A DNA stretch of 64,000 nucleotides from Mycobacterium sp. ENV421 (GCF_002887815.1 NZ_PDHO01000004.1:1-64000); one strand, 5' to 3'; positions 50,502-59,793 are shown, counted from the first letter of the stretch. A program made the numbers and translations. The notes: generated from the letters alone by a model not told the origin.

Positions 50502-50993
50502 TCAGGCGATGACGCGGACCAGGTAGGGCGCCATGTCTTTGGCGCGCACCGCGGACACCGCGACGACCGTGTCGGTGACTTCCAGCATCTGGTTGTTGCC
50601 CAGGAACATCGCGACGCTCTGGGTGCCGTCGGGCCCGTAGAAGATCAGATCGCCGGGCAACGCCTGGTCAGCGGTGACGTGCTGGCCGACTTTGTACATA
50701 TCTCCCGAGGAGCGCGGCAGCTTGGCTCCGACGCCGGCGTAGATGTACTGGATCAGGCCCGAAGAGTCGAAGCCGACGACGGCTGCGCTCGGTCCTTTGC
50801 CCAGGGTGGGTCCGTTGATGTCGCCACCGGCCCAGGCGTAGGGCACGCCCCGCTGGGCGAGCCCGCGCTGGATCACCAGGTTGACGTACTGATCCCGGCC
50901 CACCGGAGCGGCGGTCGCCGTCGGGGCCACCAGGCCGGGGACGGCGAACAGCATCAGCAGGCTGATCGCCAGGGCGTACACGCGCTTCTTCAT
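50502..50993 (-). CDS. ripD: RipD-like NlpC/P60 protein with replaced active site
   Basis: A 163-residue exported protein, signal peptide about 1-29 (ATAAPV). The NlpC/P60 fold is clear (QRGVPYAWAGGD, GFDSSGLIQYIYAGVGAKLPRSSGDMY, LPGDLIFYGPDG, MFLGNNQMLEV) but the catalytic Cys of the D-C-S-G motif is Ser77 and the catalytic His is Ser126 (QSVAMFLG). It should therefore bind but not cleave peptidoglycan, as reported for M. tuberculosis RipD (Rv1566c), which also has a substituted active site. Two ATGs, 50996 and 50993, follow GGAG; spacing favours 50993. Confidence 0.85.
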   Translation of the reverse strand: MKKRVYALAISLLMLFAVPGLVAPTATAAPVGRDQYVNLVIQRGLAQRGVPYAWAGGDINGPTLGKGPSAAVVGFDSSGLIQYIYAGVGAKLPRSSGDMYKVGQHVTADQALPGDLIFYGPDGTQSVAMFLGNNQMLEVTDTVVAVSAVRAKDMAPYLVRVIA

Positions 50994-51101
50994 CATGGTC
51001 TCCACCTTCCGGGCGCCTCTGAGCAAAGCTCCGTCCTCTTCACAGAGGTCACTTCTGTCACTTTCTACCGCACTCAGCTGACAGCCGCTTACCACGCTTG
51101 C

Positions 51102-51124
51102 GCCCTGAACAGGGCTTTTAGCCG
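51102..51124. other. Tandem small hairpins upstream of the RipD gene
   Basis: GCCCTG-AA-CAGGGC (51102-51115) is directly followed by TTTTAGCC, which on the minus strand gives a second stem GGCT-AAA-AGCC. They lie between the membrane protein stop and the RipD leader and may be a weak terminator for the former. The 225-bp gap holds no other gene. Confidence 0.35.
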
Positions 51125-51225
51125 ATCCGTGACGCAAAGGTGTCCAAAGCGGTGTGCATCCTTGCCCGATCGGTTGCGATCATCCCGCGGACATCAGCAA
51201 CGAGCAGGCCCGACGCCAGAACCGC

Positions 51226-52005
51226 TCAGCGGCGCCGGTCGCGCACTCGATACGTCGACGGCCACGACTTGCGGGACTCGTCACCCGTCAGCGTCATCCC
51301 CATCCCGCCGACTTTGACGTCGTAGGCTTCCTTGCCCGCGCCGACCTCGCGGTTGGCATGCTCCTGAGCCAGGTAGTACAGCTCATCGATCGCGGCTTCG
51401 CTGTACGCGACAAAGGACGTCTCGCGCACGACGTCGTCGCTGAGAACCATCGTGTCGGGCAGGATGCGTGAGGCGACCGCGGCCAGGCCCAGCAGCGCGA
51501 ACGGGATCACCCAGTAGCACAGAACGGACAGCGGGTTCGCGGAGTCGAGGATCGTGGCGTCGCCCGAGACGAGCGGCGGGATCACCGAGGAGACCGTCAT
51601 CCCCGCGAAGGCGGCGATCCAGATCCAGGTCAGCAGGGACGTGATTGTCGTGAACAGCGTGCTGGTGACGATCTCCTCGGAGCGTCCCGCCGCGGCGAAT
51701 CCCCGCACGAACGGCGTGCCGGCCAGTGCCCCGACCAGCGTGATGACGAAGATGCCCGCAGTGCTCAGCGACAAGATCCACTGCTCCAAGAACCCGTGGC
51801 CGGCCACGAACGTCAGCACTGTCAGCACGAAGAAGACTGCGACAGAACCGATTTCGAAGGTCAGGCCGGCCACCTTCCTGGTGCGGCTCATCACCAGCCC
51901 GATGATCGCGACGGCGAGGGCCACCAGGACGGCCGTCGTGAACGGCGCGTTGCCCACCAGTACCCAATAGACGATCCACGGCGCGAAGCCAACGAGAATG
52001 CCCAC
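51226..52005 (-). CDS. Hypothetical multi-pass membrane protein
   Basis: A 259-residue protein with six to seven hydrophobic helices between residues 5 and 185, then a cytosolic C-terminal tail (EAAIDELYYLAQEHANREVGAGKEAYDVKVGGMGMTLTGDESRKSW). The arrangement of the first helices loosely resembles intracellular septation protein A-like families, without motif support. GTG start; TACACT lies 8 nt upstream on the minus strand. Divergent from the formate/nitrite transporter gene. Confidence 0.75.
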   Translation of the reverse strand: MGILVGFAPWIVYWVLVGNAPFTTAVLVALAVAIIGLVMSRTRKVAGLTFEIGSVAVFFVLTVLTFVAGHGFLEQWILSLSTAGIFVITLVGALAGTPFVRGFAAAGRSEEIVTSTLFTTITSLLTWIWIAAFAGMTVSSVIPPLVSGDATILDSANPLSVLCYWVIPFALLGLAAVASRILPDTMVLSDDVVRETSFVAYSEAAIDELYYLAQEHANREVGAGKEAYDVKVGGMGMTLTGDESRKSWPSTYRVRDRRR

Positions 52006-52088
52006 GGTGGCCCAGTGTATGGGCGAGCGTTGAGCGACTGCTCAGCGGCGTCCGGTGTCGGGTTGGCCGCCGATGGGTACACGGATTC

Positions 52089-52916
52089 GTGAGTTCAACG
52101 AGCCAGCGCCAATTGGGGGAGTCCGACAGCCCTATCGAAGACGAACTCGAGGACGCCTTCAACCGAATGGTCGACGAGGGCAGTCAGCGGCTGCATCGAA
52201 GCTGGCGTGAAGTCCTGGTCACCGGATTTTTCGGCGGTACCGAGGTCGCGATCGGAGTGCTGGCATACCTGTCAGTGCTGCACGAAACCCACAACCAGTT
52301 GCTGGCCGGTGTCGCCTTCGCGATCGGGTTCCTGGCGCTGCTGCTCGGCCGCAGCGAGCTGTTCACCGAAGGCTTCCTGGTTCCCGTCACGACGGTGGCC
52401 GCCAAGCGTGCCAGCGTCGGCCAGCTCGCCAAACTGTGGACCGGCACGCTGGTGGCCAACCTGGTCGGCGGGTGGGTGATCATGGCGCTGATCATCGCGG
52501 CGTTCCCCAAGCTCAGGAGCCAAACCATCACCTCCGCCGAGCATTTCGTCGGTGAACCACTGTCGGTGCAGACGATGGCGCTGGCAGTGCTGGGCGGCAT
52601 GGTGATCACGCTGATGACCCGTATGCAGCACGGCACCGACTCGGTCCCCGGCAAGATCGCCGCCGCGGTGGCCGGTGCCTTCGTCCTGGCCGGATTGCAG
52701 CTGTTCCACTCGATTCTGGACTCGCTGTTGATCTTTGGCGCCCTGTCGACCGGTGAGGCACCCTTCGGCTACCTCGACTGGCTGGGGTGGTTCTGGTACA
52801 CGCTCGTCGGCAATATCGTCGGCGGTCTGGTGCTGGTGACGCTACTGCGTCTCCTGCGGAGCAAAGAACGCCTCAAAGACGAGCGCCGCGACGCCGAAGA
52901 TCCGACGGCGGACTAA
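52089..52916 (+). CDS. Formate/nitrite transporter (FNT) family channel
   Basis: A 275-residue six-helix protein. LLLGRSELFTEGFLVPVTTVA (near residues 79-99) and GTLVANLVGGWVIMAL are typical of the FNT fold, and a second LVGNIVGG segment near the C-terminus completes the internal repeat. Ends are hydrophilic and charged. FNT members pass formate, nitrite or hydrosulfide; the subgroup with a long charged N-terminus has not been assigned a substrate. GTG start at 52089. Confidence 0.82.
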   Translation: MSSTSQRQLGESDSPIEDELEDAFNRMVDEGSQRLHRSWREVLVTGFFGGTEVAIGVLAYLSVLHETHNQLLAGVAFAIGFLALLLGRSELFTEGFLVPVTTVAAKRASVGQLAKLWTGTLVANLVGGWVIMALIIAAFPKLRSQTITSAEHFVGEPLSVQTMALAVLGGMVITLMTRMQHGTDSVPGKIAAAVAGAFVLAGLQLFHSILDSLLIFGALSTGEAPFGYLDWLGWFWYTLVGNIVGGLVLVTLLRLLRSKERLKDERRDAEDPTAD

Positions 52917-52935
52917 CCACATACCGGGTCCGGCG

Positions 52936-54531
52936 CTAGTCCCCCGCCGCGTTCAGAATCAACATCGCTACCTGCAGCGACGTCCTGGACTCGGCGTCGT
53001 CGAGGTCGAGTCCGACGATCCGCTGCAGCGCCTCCAACCGGGCGTAGAGCGTGGGCCGCGACATGTGCAGCGTCCTGGCGAGCTCGGCTTTGTTCCCGCC
53101 CGCCGCCAGGTAGTGCCACAGCAGGTCGAACGACTCGTCACCGTGCTTGGCCCGATCCGCCAGCAACCCGGCCAGCTCGGTCTCGGCGAACGCTTGCACA
53201 CGAGGATCACTACGGATCAGCGAGAGCAGGCCGCGCAAGCGGACATCCGAAGCTCGATGAAACGGCTTGTCCTGCAAGGGCATCGACATCGCCACCTCGG
53301 CGACGTGCCCTGCTTCGCGCAGACCGCCCACCGCGTCGACCAGGCGGCTGCTCTCCGGCCCCACCCCGATGGCGCATCCGCTCACCCCGTCCAGGTGGGC
53401 GACCGCGCGCCGAGTAGCCGAACACACCTCGGCCAGCACGGTATCGAGCGATCCGGGGACCCGGCTGGTGCGCTGCGGCGCCAACACCACGTCGATCTGC
53501 CCGTCGTCACGGGTGGCCGCCAAACCGGTATGGCCGGCCGCCCGCACGGTGTGCATGATCGCGTCCAGGGTGCGGACCCGCCGCTGGGCGGTCGCAACCT
53601 GATCGGCGCCCGGGGTCTCCCGCAACCGCACCGCCATGGGCACATACGTCAGCGCCGGCCGCAGTCCCAGCGCATGCGCACGGGCGGTGGCCTCGGCCTC
53701 GTCGGTGATGCGGCCGCGGCGCAGGTCGTCGACGAGGCCGCTCTGCGCGCGCAGCTCCAGTGAGCTGCGGTTCTGCTCGACCATCCGGTTCAACGCCAGA
53801 GCCTGCGCCGCGCGCTCCAACGTCATCACCGACCGGCCGTCGGCCGCGGCCATCTGCGGCGCGATCAGCCGGCCCCACTCCTCGCGGTGCGGGCCCACCG
53901 GGCAGGCGGTCCAGGCGTCACCTCCCGCGAGCCGCGATCGCCGCTCCCAGTCGACCAGCAGTGTCGCCGCCGACAGGTCCCGGCCGTCGAACGCCAGCAC
54001 CTGACGGTTGAGGTCTTCCAACACCACGGGTGTGTCGAGCATCTGGGCTGCCGCGCTGACGATCTGGTCGATCGATGCCCGGCGCATGCTCAGCGCGGTG
54101 AACTCCTCGTGTACCCGTTGGGCGTACTCGACTTCGGCGTACTGGTCGGCGACGATCCGGCGATGCACCTCCTCGGTGACATCGATGAAGCGCACGGTCC
54201 GGTGCAGCACGATCACCGGGAGGGACAGCGCAGACCCGATGGCGAGCACGGACTCCGGAAGCCGGTCGATGTGCAGTCCGAGCTCGATCACCACGCCCAC
54301 CGCGCCGGCGTTCGCGAGCCCGGGCAGATAGGCGTCCCGGCGCGACGGGTCGGCCAGCGCCTGACCCGTGGTCAGCACCAATTCCCCGCCGGTCAGCAGG
54401 CCGGACAGGTCGGCCAGATCGCTGACGTGCACCCAGCGCACCGGCTGGTCCATCGGTCCGGCGCACACCACCTCCGGATCGCCGCGGCGCACCGACGGCA
54501 GATCGAGGATGTCGGCAAGGGTTAACTGCAT
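52936..54531 (-). CDS. PucR family transcriptional regulator
   Basis: A 531-residue regulator: N-terminal PucR domain (MQLTLADILDLPSVRRGDPEVVCAG to about residue 125), a central CdaR GGDEF-like region, and a C-terminal helix-turn-helix of the PucR type (DLLWHYLAAGGNKAELARTLHMSRPTLYARLEALQRIVGLDLDD). PucR proteins sense purine, GABA or amino-acid intermediates. It is divergent from mmsA and the aminotransferase and probably activates them. ATG at 54531 has TACACT 6 nt upstream, so the much longer open frame is spurious. Confidence 0.88.
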   Translation of the reverse strand: MQLTLADILDLPSVRRGDPEVVCAGPMDQPVRWVHVSDLADLSGLLTGGELVLTTGQALADPSRRDAYLPGLANAGAVGVVIELGLHIDRLPESVLAIGSALSLPVIVLHRTVRFIDVTEEVHRRIVADQYAEVEYAQRVHEEFTALSMRRASIDQIVSAAAQMLDTPVVLEDLNRQVLAFDGRDLSAATLLVDWERRSRLAGGDAWTACPVGPHREEWGRLIAPQMAAADGRSVMTLERAAQALALNRMVEQNRSSLELRAQSGLVDDLRRGRITDEAEATARAHALGLRPALTYVPMAVRLRETPGADQVATAQRRVRTLDAIMHTVRAAGHTGLAATRDDGQIDVVLAPQRTSRVPGSLDTVLAEVCSATRRAVAHLDGVSGCAIGVGPESSRLVDAVGGLREAGHVAEVAMSMPLQDKPFHRASDVRLRGLLSLIRSDPRVQAFAETELAGLLADRAKHGDESFDLLWHYLAAGGNKAELARTLHMSRPTLYARLEALQRIVGLDLDDAESRTSLQVAMLILNAAGD

Positions 54532-54537
54532 TGACAC

Positions 54538-54543
54538 AGTGTA
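54538..54543 (-). promoter_or_regulatory. Leaderless -10 of the PucR gene
   Basis: TACACT on the minus strand, 6 nt, ATG at 54531. Confidence 0.5.
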
Positions 54544-54612
54544 AGAGAAAGCCGTACTTCGTTGACATATCGTTGGCATCGACCTGGGCGATCGCGCACC
54601 AGAATCGCAGGT

Positions 54613-56130
54613 ATGACCCTCACAGCGCCCAACACCCGCGTCCGGACCATCGCCCACTGGGCCGACGGGAAGAACTTCGCAGGCAGTAGCGACCGGACGG
54701 CCGCGGTGACCAACCCGGCCACCGGCCAGGTGACCGGACAGGTCGCGCTGGCCGACGTCGCCGACGCGCAGGCGGTCATCGCCGCCGCGGCCGCGGCGTT
54801 CCCGGCCTGGCGCGACACCTCGCTGGCCAAGCGCACGACGGTGCTCTTCGCCTTCAGGGAGCTGCTCAACGCCCGCAAGGAGGAGCTGGCCGCGATCATC
54901 ACCGCCGAGCACGGCAAGGTGCTCTCCGACGCCCTCGGCGAGGTCAGCCGCGGCCAGGAGGTCGTCGAATTCGCCTGCGGCATCTCGCATCTGCTCAAGG
55001 GCGGGATGACCGAGAACGCCTCGACCAACGTCGACGTCGCCTCGATCCGCCAGCCGCTCGGCCCGGTGGCCGTCATCAGCCCGTTCAACTTCCCCGCGAT
55101 GGTGCCGATGTGGTTCTTCCCCATCGCGATCGCCGCCGGAAACACCGTGGTGCTCAAGCCTTCTGAGAAGGACCCGTCGGCCGCGCTGTGGATCGCCAAC
55201 CTGTGGGCCGAGGCCGGTCTGCCTGCCGGGGTGTTCAACGTGCTGCAGGGCGACAAGGTCGCCGTCGACGAGCTGCTGACCAACAAGTCGATCAAGGCGG
55301 TGTCGTTCGTCGGTTCCACCCCGATCGCGCAGTACATCTACTCGACCGCGACCCTGCACGGCAAGCGGGTGCAGGCCCTGGGCGGCGCCAAGAACCACGC
55401 GGTGATCCTGCCCGACGCCGACCTCGACCTGGCCGCCGACGCGATGGTCAACGCCGGCTTCGGTTCGGCCGGTGAGCGCTGCATGGCGATCTCGGCGGCC
55501 GTCGCGGTCGGCCCGATCGCCGACGAGCTGGTCGCCAAGATCGCCGATCGCACAACGACCTTGAAGATCGGCGACGGCACCCGCAACACCGATATGGGCC
55601 CGCTGGTGACCAAGGCCCACCGCGACAAGGTCGCCTCCTACATCGACGCGGGCGAAGCCGACGGCGCGACGATCGTCGTCGACGGCCGCGGCACCCAGGT
55701 CGATGGCGAAGCGGACGGCTTCTGGTTGGGCCCCACCCTGATCGACAACGTCACCCCCGAGATGAGCGTCTACACCGACGAGATCTTCGGCCCGGTGCTG
55801 TCGGTGGTCCGGGTCGACACCTACGACGAAGCCTTGGAACTGATCAACTCCAACCCGTACGGCAACGGCACCGCGATCTTCACCAACGACGGCGGCGCGG
55901 CACGGCGTTTCCAGAACGAGGTCGAGGTCGGCATGGTCGGCATCAACGTGCCGATCCCGGTGCCGACCGCCTACTACAGCTTCGGTGGCTGGAAGAGCTC
56001 ACTGTTCGGTGACACCCACGCCCACGGCACGGAGGGCGTGCACTTCTTCACCCGTGGCAAAGTGGTGACGACGCGGTGGCTCGATCCCTCCCACGGCGGC
56101 ATCAACCTCGGCTTCCCCCAGAACCACTGA
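54613..56130 (+). CDS. mmsA: CoA-acylating methylmalonate-semialdehyde dehydrogenase
   Basis: A 505-residue aldehyde dehydrogenase of the MmsA branch. The signatures FNFPAMVPMWFFPIAIAAGNTVVLKPSEKDP, GERCMAISA with catalytic Cys290, and the C-terminal PTAYYSFGGWKSSLFGDTHAHGTEGVHFFTRGKVVTTRW are family specific. It converts methylmalonate or malonate semialdehyde plus CoA to propionyl- or acetyl-CoA in valine, beta-alanine and pyrimidine breakdown. ATG at 54613; the frame is open to 54562 without a better site. Followed after 27 bp by an aminotransferase, which would supply the semialdehyde. Confidence 0.92.
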   Translation: MTLTAPNTRVRTIAHWADGKNFAGSSDRTAAVTNPATGQVTGQVALADVADAQAVIAAAAAAFPAWRDTSLAKRTTVLFAFRELLNARKEELAAIITAEHGKVLSDALGEVSRGQEVVEFACGISHLLKGGMTENASTNVDVASIRQPLGPVAVISPFNFPAMVPMWFFPIAIAAGNTVVLKPSEKDPSAALWIANLWAEAGLPAGVFNVLQGDKVAVDELLTNKSIKAVSFVGSTPIAQYIYSTATLHGKRVQALGGAKNHAVILPDADLDLAADAMVNAGFGSAGERCMAISAAVAVGPIADELVAKIADRTTTLKIGDGTRNTDMGPLVTKAHRDKVASYIDAGEADGATIVVDGRGTQVDGEADGFWLGPTLIDNVTPEMSVYTDEIFGPVLSVVRVDTYDEALELINSNPYGNGTAIFTNDGGAARRFQNEVEVGMVGINVPIPVPTAYYSFGGWKSSLFGDTHAHGTEGVHFFTRGKVVTTRWLDPSHGGINLGFPQNH

Positions 56131-56157
56131 GCACCACCGAGCTCGAAAGAGGCACGC

Positions 56158-57543
56158 ATGACGACGACCGAATCCCACCTCCTGCCCAACGGTCAGGACC
56201 TCGACACCGCGCGGGCCGAAGCCGCCCGGGCCTACGAACTGGACCGTGCGCACGTCTTCCACTCGTGGTCGGCGCAGGCCCAGATCAAGCCGATGACGAT
56301 CGTCGCGTCGGAGGGCTCCTACGTGTGGGACGGCGAGGGCAACAAGCTGCTCGACTTCTCCTCCCAGCTGGTGTTCACCAATATCGGCCATCAGCACCCC
56401 AAGGTCGTCGCCGCGATCGCCGAGCAGGCCGCGAAGCTGTGCACGATCGCCCCGCAGCACGCCAACGCCGCCCGCTCCGAGGCGGCCCGGCTGATCGCCG
56501 AGCGCACCCCCGGTGACCTGAACCGGGTGTTCTTCACCAACGGCGGCGCCGATGCCGTCGAGCACGCCGTCCGAATGGCGCGGCTGCACACCGGGCGCTA
56601 CAAGGTGCTCTCCCGCTACCGCTCGTACCACGGGGGCACCGACACCGCGGTGAACCTCACCGGTGACCCGCGGCGCTACCCGAACGACTACGCCAGTTCC
56701 GGCGTCGTGCACTTCAACGGACCCTTCCTGTACCGCTCGTCGTTCTTCGCCGAGACCGAGCAGCAGGAGTCCGAGCGGGCGCTGGACTACCTCGAGCGGC
56801 TGATCCAGCACGAGGGCGCGGACTCGATCGCCGCGATCATCCTGGAATCGGTGCCGGGGACTGCCGGCATCATGGTGCCGCCGCCCGGATACATGGCCGG
56901 CGTGCGGGAGATCTGCGATCGCCACGGCATCGTGTTCATCGCCGATGAGGTGATGGCGGGCTTCGGCCGGACCGGAAAGTGGTTCGCAATCCAGAACTTC
57001 GACGTGGTGCCGGACCTGATGACGTTCGCCAAGGGTGTGACGTCGGGGTACGTACCGCTGGGTGGCGTGGCCATCAACGACGCGATCTACTCGACGTTCG
57101 CCGACCGCGCCTACCCCGGCGGGCTGACCTATTCAGGGCATCCGCTGGCCTGCGGTGCGGCGGTCGCGACGATCAACGCGATGGAAGACGAAGGCATGGT
57201 GGCCAACGCCGCCCGGCTCGGCGAGCAGGTGCTCGGCCCGGGCCTGCGCGAGCTGGCGGCTCGCCACCCGTCGGTCGGTGAGGTCCGCGGACTCGGCGTG
57301 TTCTGGGCGCTCGAACTGGTGGCCAACCAGCAGACCCGCGAACCGCTGGCGCCCTACGGCGGGTCGAGCCCGGCCATGAACGCGGTGCTGGCCGCGTGCA
57401 AGTCCGGCGGGCTGCTGCCGTTCGCGAACTTCAACCGGATCCACGCGGTGCCGGCATGCAACATCAGCGACGCCGAGGTGGCCGAGGGACTGGCCATCCT
57501 GGACAAGGCGCTCGATGTCGCCGACGGGTACGTGACGGGTTAG
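56158..57543 (+). CDS. Class III aminotransferase (beta-amino acid / omega-amino acid type)
   Basis: A 461-residue PLP enzyme. The cofactor Lys292 is in TFAKGVTSGYVPLGG, the Asp that binds the pyridine N in FIADEVMAGFGRTGKW, and the phosphate loop NGGADAVEHAVRMARLHTGRYKVLSRYRSYHGGT. Together with mmsA downstream of one PucR-controlled promoter, it likely transaminates beta-alanine or 3-aminoisobutyrate to the semialdehyde that MmsA oxidises. Taurine or another omega-amine is an alternative. Confidence 0.88.
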   Translation: MTTTESHLLPNGQDLDTARAEAARAYELDRAHVFHSWSAQAQIKPMTIVASEGSYVWDGEGNKLLDFSSQLVFTNIGHQHPKVVAAIAEQAAKLCTIAPQHANAARSEAARLIAERTPGDLNRVFFTNGGADAVEHAVRMARLHTGRYKVLSRYRSYHGGTDTAVNLTGDPRRYPNDYASSGVVHFNGPFLYRSSFFAETEQQESERALDYLERLIQHEGADSIAAIILESVPGTAGIMVPPPGYMAGVREICDRHGIVFIADEVMAGFGRTGKWFAIQNFDVVPDLMTFAKGVTSGYVPLGGVAINDAIYSTFADRAYPGGLTYSGHPLACGAAVATINAMEDEGMVANAARLGEQVLGPGLRELAARHPSVGEVRGLGVFWALELVANQQTREPLAPYGGSSPAMNAVLAACKSGGLLPFANFNRIHAVPACNISDAEVAEGLAILDKALDVADGYVTG

Positions 57544-57554
57544 GGCCCGGCGGC

Positions 57555-57899
57555 CTAATAGGGAGACGTGTGCTGGGTCAGGACGAACAGGAACAGACCC
57601 AGACACATCAGCACGTTGATCGCGATCAGGATCGCGACGAACACGATGGCGCCGCGCACACAACGCCGTTGTGCGCGGCCGACTTTGGATCGCCGCTGCT
57701 CGCTGCGGAGCGCCGTCGCGGTCAGCGCGAACGACACGTCGACGAGCTCATCCTCGGTGGCCACCTGACCCATCGCGATCTGCTGGAGACGCTCGGGCGG
57801 GATGCCGACACCGACGCCGGCGAAAGTCCGGCTCAGCCGTTTGAGCTGGCGGGGACTACTCGCTGTCGTCGGCAGCCGCGGATCGGACCAGTCGGTCAT
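57555..57899 (-). CDS. Small single-pass membrane protein
   Basis: A 114-residue protein: charged cytosolic N-terminal region (SPRQLKRLSRTFAGVGVGIPPERLQQIAMGQVATEDELVDVSFALTATALRSEQRRSK) and one C-terminal membrane helix (about 80-106). Not recognised; conserved-looking length and composition suggest a tail-anchored protein. Convergent with the aminotransferase gene, 11 bp apart. Confidence 0.68.
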   Translation of the reverse strand: MTDWSDPRLPTTASSPRQLKRLSRTFAGVGVGIPPERLQQIAMGQVATEDELVDVSFALTATALRSEQRRSKVGRAQRRCVRGAIVFVAILIAINVLMCLGLFLFVLTQHTSPY

Positions 57900-57953
57900 A
57901 ACCGTTGGACATTAGTGCGGCCGGACCTGCGCCGCGCCCGAAATAGCGGGGCG

Positions 57954-59144
57954 TCACAACCCCGGCTGATCCTCGATGATGCCGAGCCAGATCTGGGCGA
58001 CGTCGATGGCGACCTTCTCGCTGATGAACGCGTGCTGGGTGCCGGTGTAGATGTCGCGGAAGGCGCGCTCGAGGCGGCTGCCCTCACGGATCGAGGTGGT
58101 GCCCGCCGCCAGGTGCGCCCACTCGGCGGCCTCGCGCGCCACGTCGGTGGCGTACACCGCGGCCACTCGCATGTCGGCGCGCAGCCCGGGGGTCAGGTCC
58201 TCGCCGGCGGCGACCGCGGCCTCGGCGGTGCCGAACGCATCCAACACCAGCAGCCGCGCTGCCCGCCACGCCGCGACGTGGTGTGCCAGCCCCTTCTGGA
58301 AGGTCGGCCGGCTGGCCAGTGAGGCCATATCGCTCATCCGGAACTTGGTGGCCGCCAGTTCCTCGACGTCGTCGAGCATGCTCTTGGCGACGCCCAGGGC
58401 CCACGCCGCGTGGCCGGCCGCGGTCACCGGCATCAGTCCCATCCGGGTCGCCGGCGAACTGCCCCGGTGCGGCGAGCTGGAGAACAGCGGGAAGGTGCGG
58501 CCGGCCGGCACGAACACGTCCTCGAGGCCGTAGTCGTAGGATCCGGTTCCCTTGAGGCCCTGGACATGCCAGCCGTCTTTGAACACGACGTCCGCACGTG
58601 GGACGACGGCCACATGCATCTCCGGCAGGCCGCCGGCCCCCATCACCGGCTGGCCGTCCACCATCGGGAAGAACCCCGCGCAGACGTACTCGGCATGGCC
58701 GGTGCCCGACCCGAAACTCCACGATCCGGTCACCCGGTAGCCGCCGTCGACCACGACGCCCTGGCCGTTGGGGAAGAACTGGCCACCCATCGTGACGCGG
58801 TTGTCGTTCGCGGTGAACACCTCGGCGAAGCCCTCGTCCGACAGATACGCCGCGGCGGCGAACGACGACGGCAGGTTGGCGATCCCGATCCAGCCGAACG
58901 AGCCGTCCTGCCAGGCCATCTCGATCCAGGTCTCGATCATCTCGGCGAACGAGGGCTCCACCCCGCCGGCCGCGACGGGATTGAACGACGACATCAGTCC
59001 GCTGGCCCACATCTCGTCGACGATCGACGGGGCGATGGTGCGCAGCCGCTCGGACTCACCGGCCTGCGCCACCACCAGGTCGCGCATGCCGCGGGCCAAC
59101 CCGAGCGGCTGGGTCTTCGAGTCAATTGTCGACGTCTGAGTCAT
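57954..59144 (-). CDS. Acyl-CoA dehydrogenase-fold flavin protein (HsaA/DszC-like)
   Basis: A 396-residue protein with the ACAD fold but of the oxygenase/hydroxylase branch: SFGWIGIANLPSSFAAAAYLSDEGFAEVF, GGYRVTGSWSFGSGTGHAEYVCAGFF, then DGWHVQGLKGTGSYDYGLEDVFVPAGRTF, and a C-terminal helix bundle ending with FRDIYTGTQHAFISEKVAIDVAQIWLG. The catalytic Glu of true dehydrogenases is not seen, and the GTGSYDY block is typical of flavin-dependent monooxygenases such as HsaA. Partner reductase not in the window. ATG at 59144 with AAGG upstream. Confidence 0.82.
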   Translation of the reverse strand: MTQTSTIDSKTQPLGLARGMRDLVVAQAGESERLRTIAPSIVDEMWASGLMSSFNPVAAGGVEPSFAEMIETWIEMAWQDGSFGWIGIANLPSSFAAAAYLSDEGFAEVFTANDNRVTMGGQFFPNGQGVVVDGGYRVTGSWSFGSGTGHAEYVCAGFFPMVDGQPVMGAGGLPEMHVAVVPRADVVFKDGWHVQGLKGTGSYDYGLEDVFVPAGRTFPLFSSSPHRGSSPATRMGLMPVTAAGHAAWALGVAKSMLDDVEELAATKFRMSDMASLASRPTFQKGLAHHVAAWRAARLLVLDAFGTAEAAVAAGEDLTPGLRADMRVAAVYATDVAREAAEWAHLAAGTTSIREGSRLERAFRDIYTGTQHAFISEKVAIDVAQIWLGIIEDQPGL

Positions 59145-59237
59145 TTCCGAGCCTTGTCCGATCTGCTGGCGCGGTACACCAACGGTAGTGAACAACTTCG
59201 AAAAACTGTATAGCGCGGAACTGCTCGGCGGAAGTGA

Positions 59238-59786
59238 TTACCAGAGGATGTCAGCGGCGGATGTGATTCGTGCGGTGCGACCGGGTGCGGCCTGATGTGA
59301 CCAGTACAGATTGGTGTGGGCGATCACCTGCTCGGGCGGCGGGGCGCCCCACTCCGAGAGGTCCTCGGTGGTGTGCGCATCGGCGACCAGCGTGACGTCG
59401 TAGCCGCGAACGAAGCCGCCATGGATCGTCGAGCGCGCGCACTGGTCGGTCTGGGCGCCCACGACCACCAGATGACCGGCAGCCAACTCGGCGAGCGTCG
59501 CCTCCAGCGTGGTGCCTTCGAACGAGTCGCCGTAACTCTTGGCGATCAGCGGCTCGGTGTCGGCCGGCGTCAGGTCGGCGACGATCTGCCACTCCTGGCT
59601 CCCCTCAGGCAATTCGGCGTCGGAGTGCTGAATCCAGACGACCGGGATGCCGGCACCGCGGGCGCGGTCGACGAGCCCGGCGATCCGCGCGACGGTCGCG
59701 TCCCGGTCGTGGGCGTGTTCCACCACACCGTTCTGCACATCGATGACGAGCAGGGCGGTGTTCGGCCGGTTCGTCACTGTGCTCAT
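59238..59786 (-). CDS. Isochorismatase-family cysteine hydrolase
   Basis: A 182-residue enzyme with the Asp-Lys-Cys triad: Asp16 in LLVIDVQNG, Lys in IAKSYGDSF, and Cys in VGAQTDQCARSTIHGGF, followed by the cis-peptide-containing block. Members hydrolyse amides or isochorismate-type ethers; substrate unknown. The ATG at 59786 has TACCAT 7 nt upstream. Same strand as the ACAD-fold gene, 93 bp before it. Confidence 0.85.
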   Translation of the reverse strand: MSTVTNRPNTALLVIDVQNGVVEHAHDRDATVARIAGLVDRARGAGIPVVWIQHSDAELPEGSQEWQIVADLTPADTEPLIAKSYGDSFEGTTLEATLAELAAGHLVVVGAQTDQCARSTIHGGFVRGYDVTLVADAHTTEDLSEWGAPPPEQVIAHTNLYWSHQAAPGRTARITSAADILW

Positions 59787-59793
59787 GGTCGCG

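Noticed and set aside
51001..51225. A ydaO-type (c-di-AMP) riboswitch before the NlpC/P60 gene, as known for some cell-wall hydrolase genes
   Set aside because: The leader has only small hairpins and I cannot see the conserved ydaO motifs.
52936..55620. An 894-codon frame that extends PucR through the mmsA region
   Set aside because: The PucR domain begins at the ATG at 54531, and mmsA on the other strand has complete family motifs; the extension is antisense shadow.
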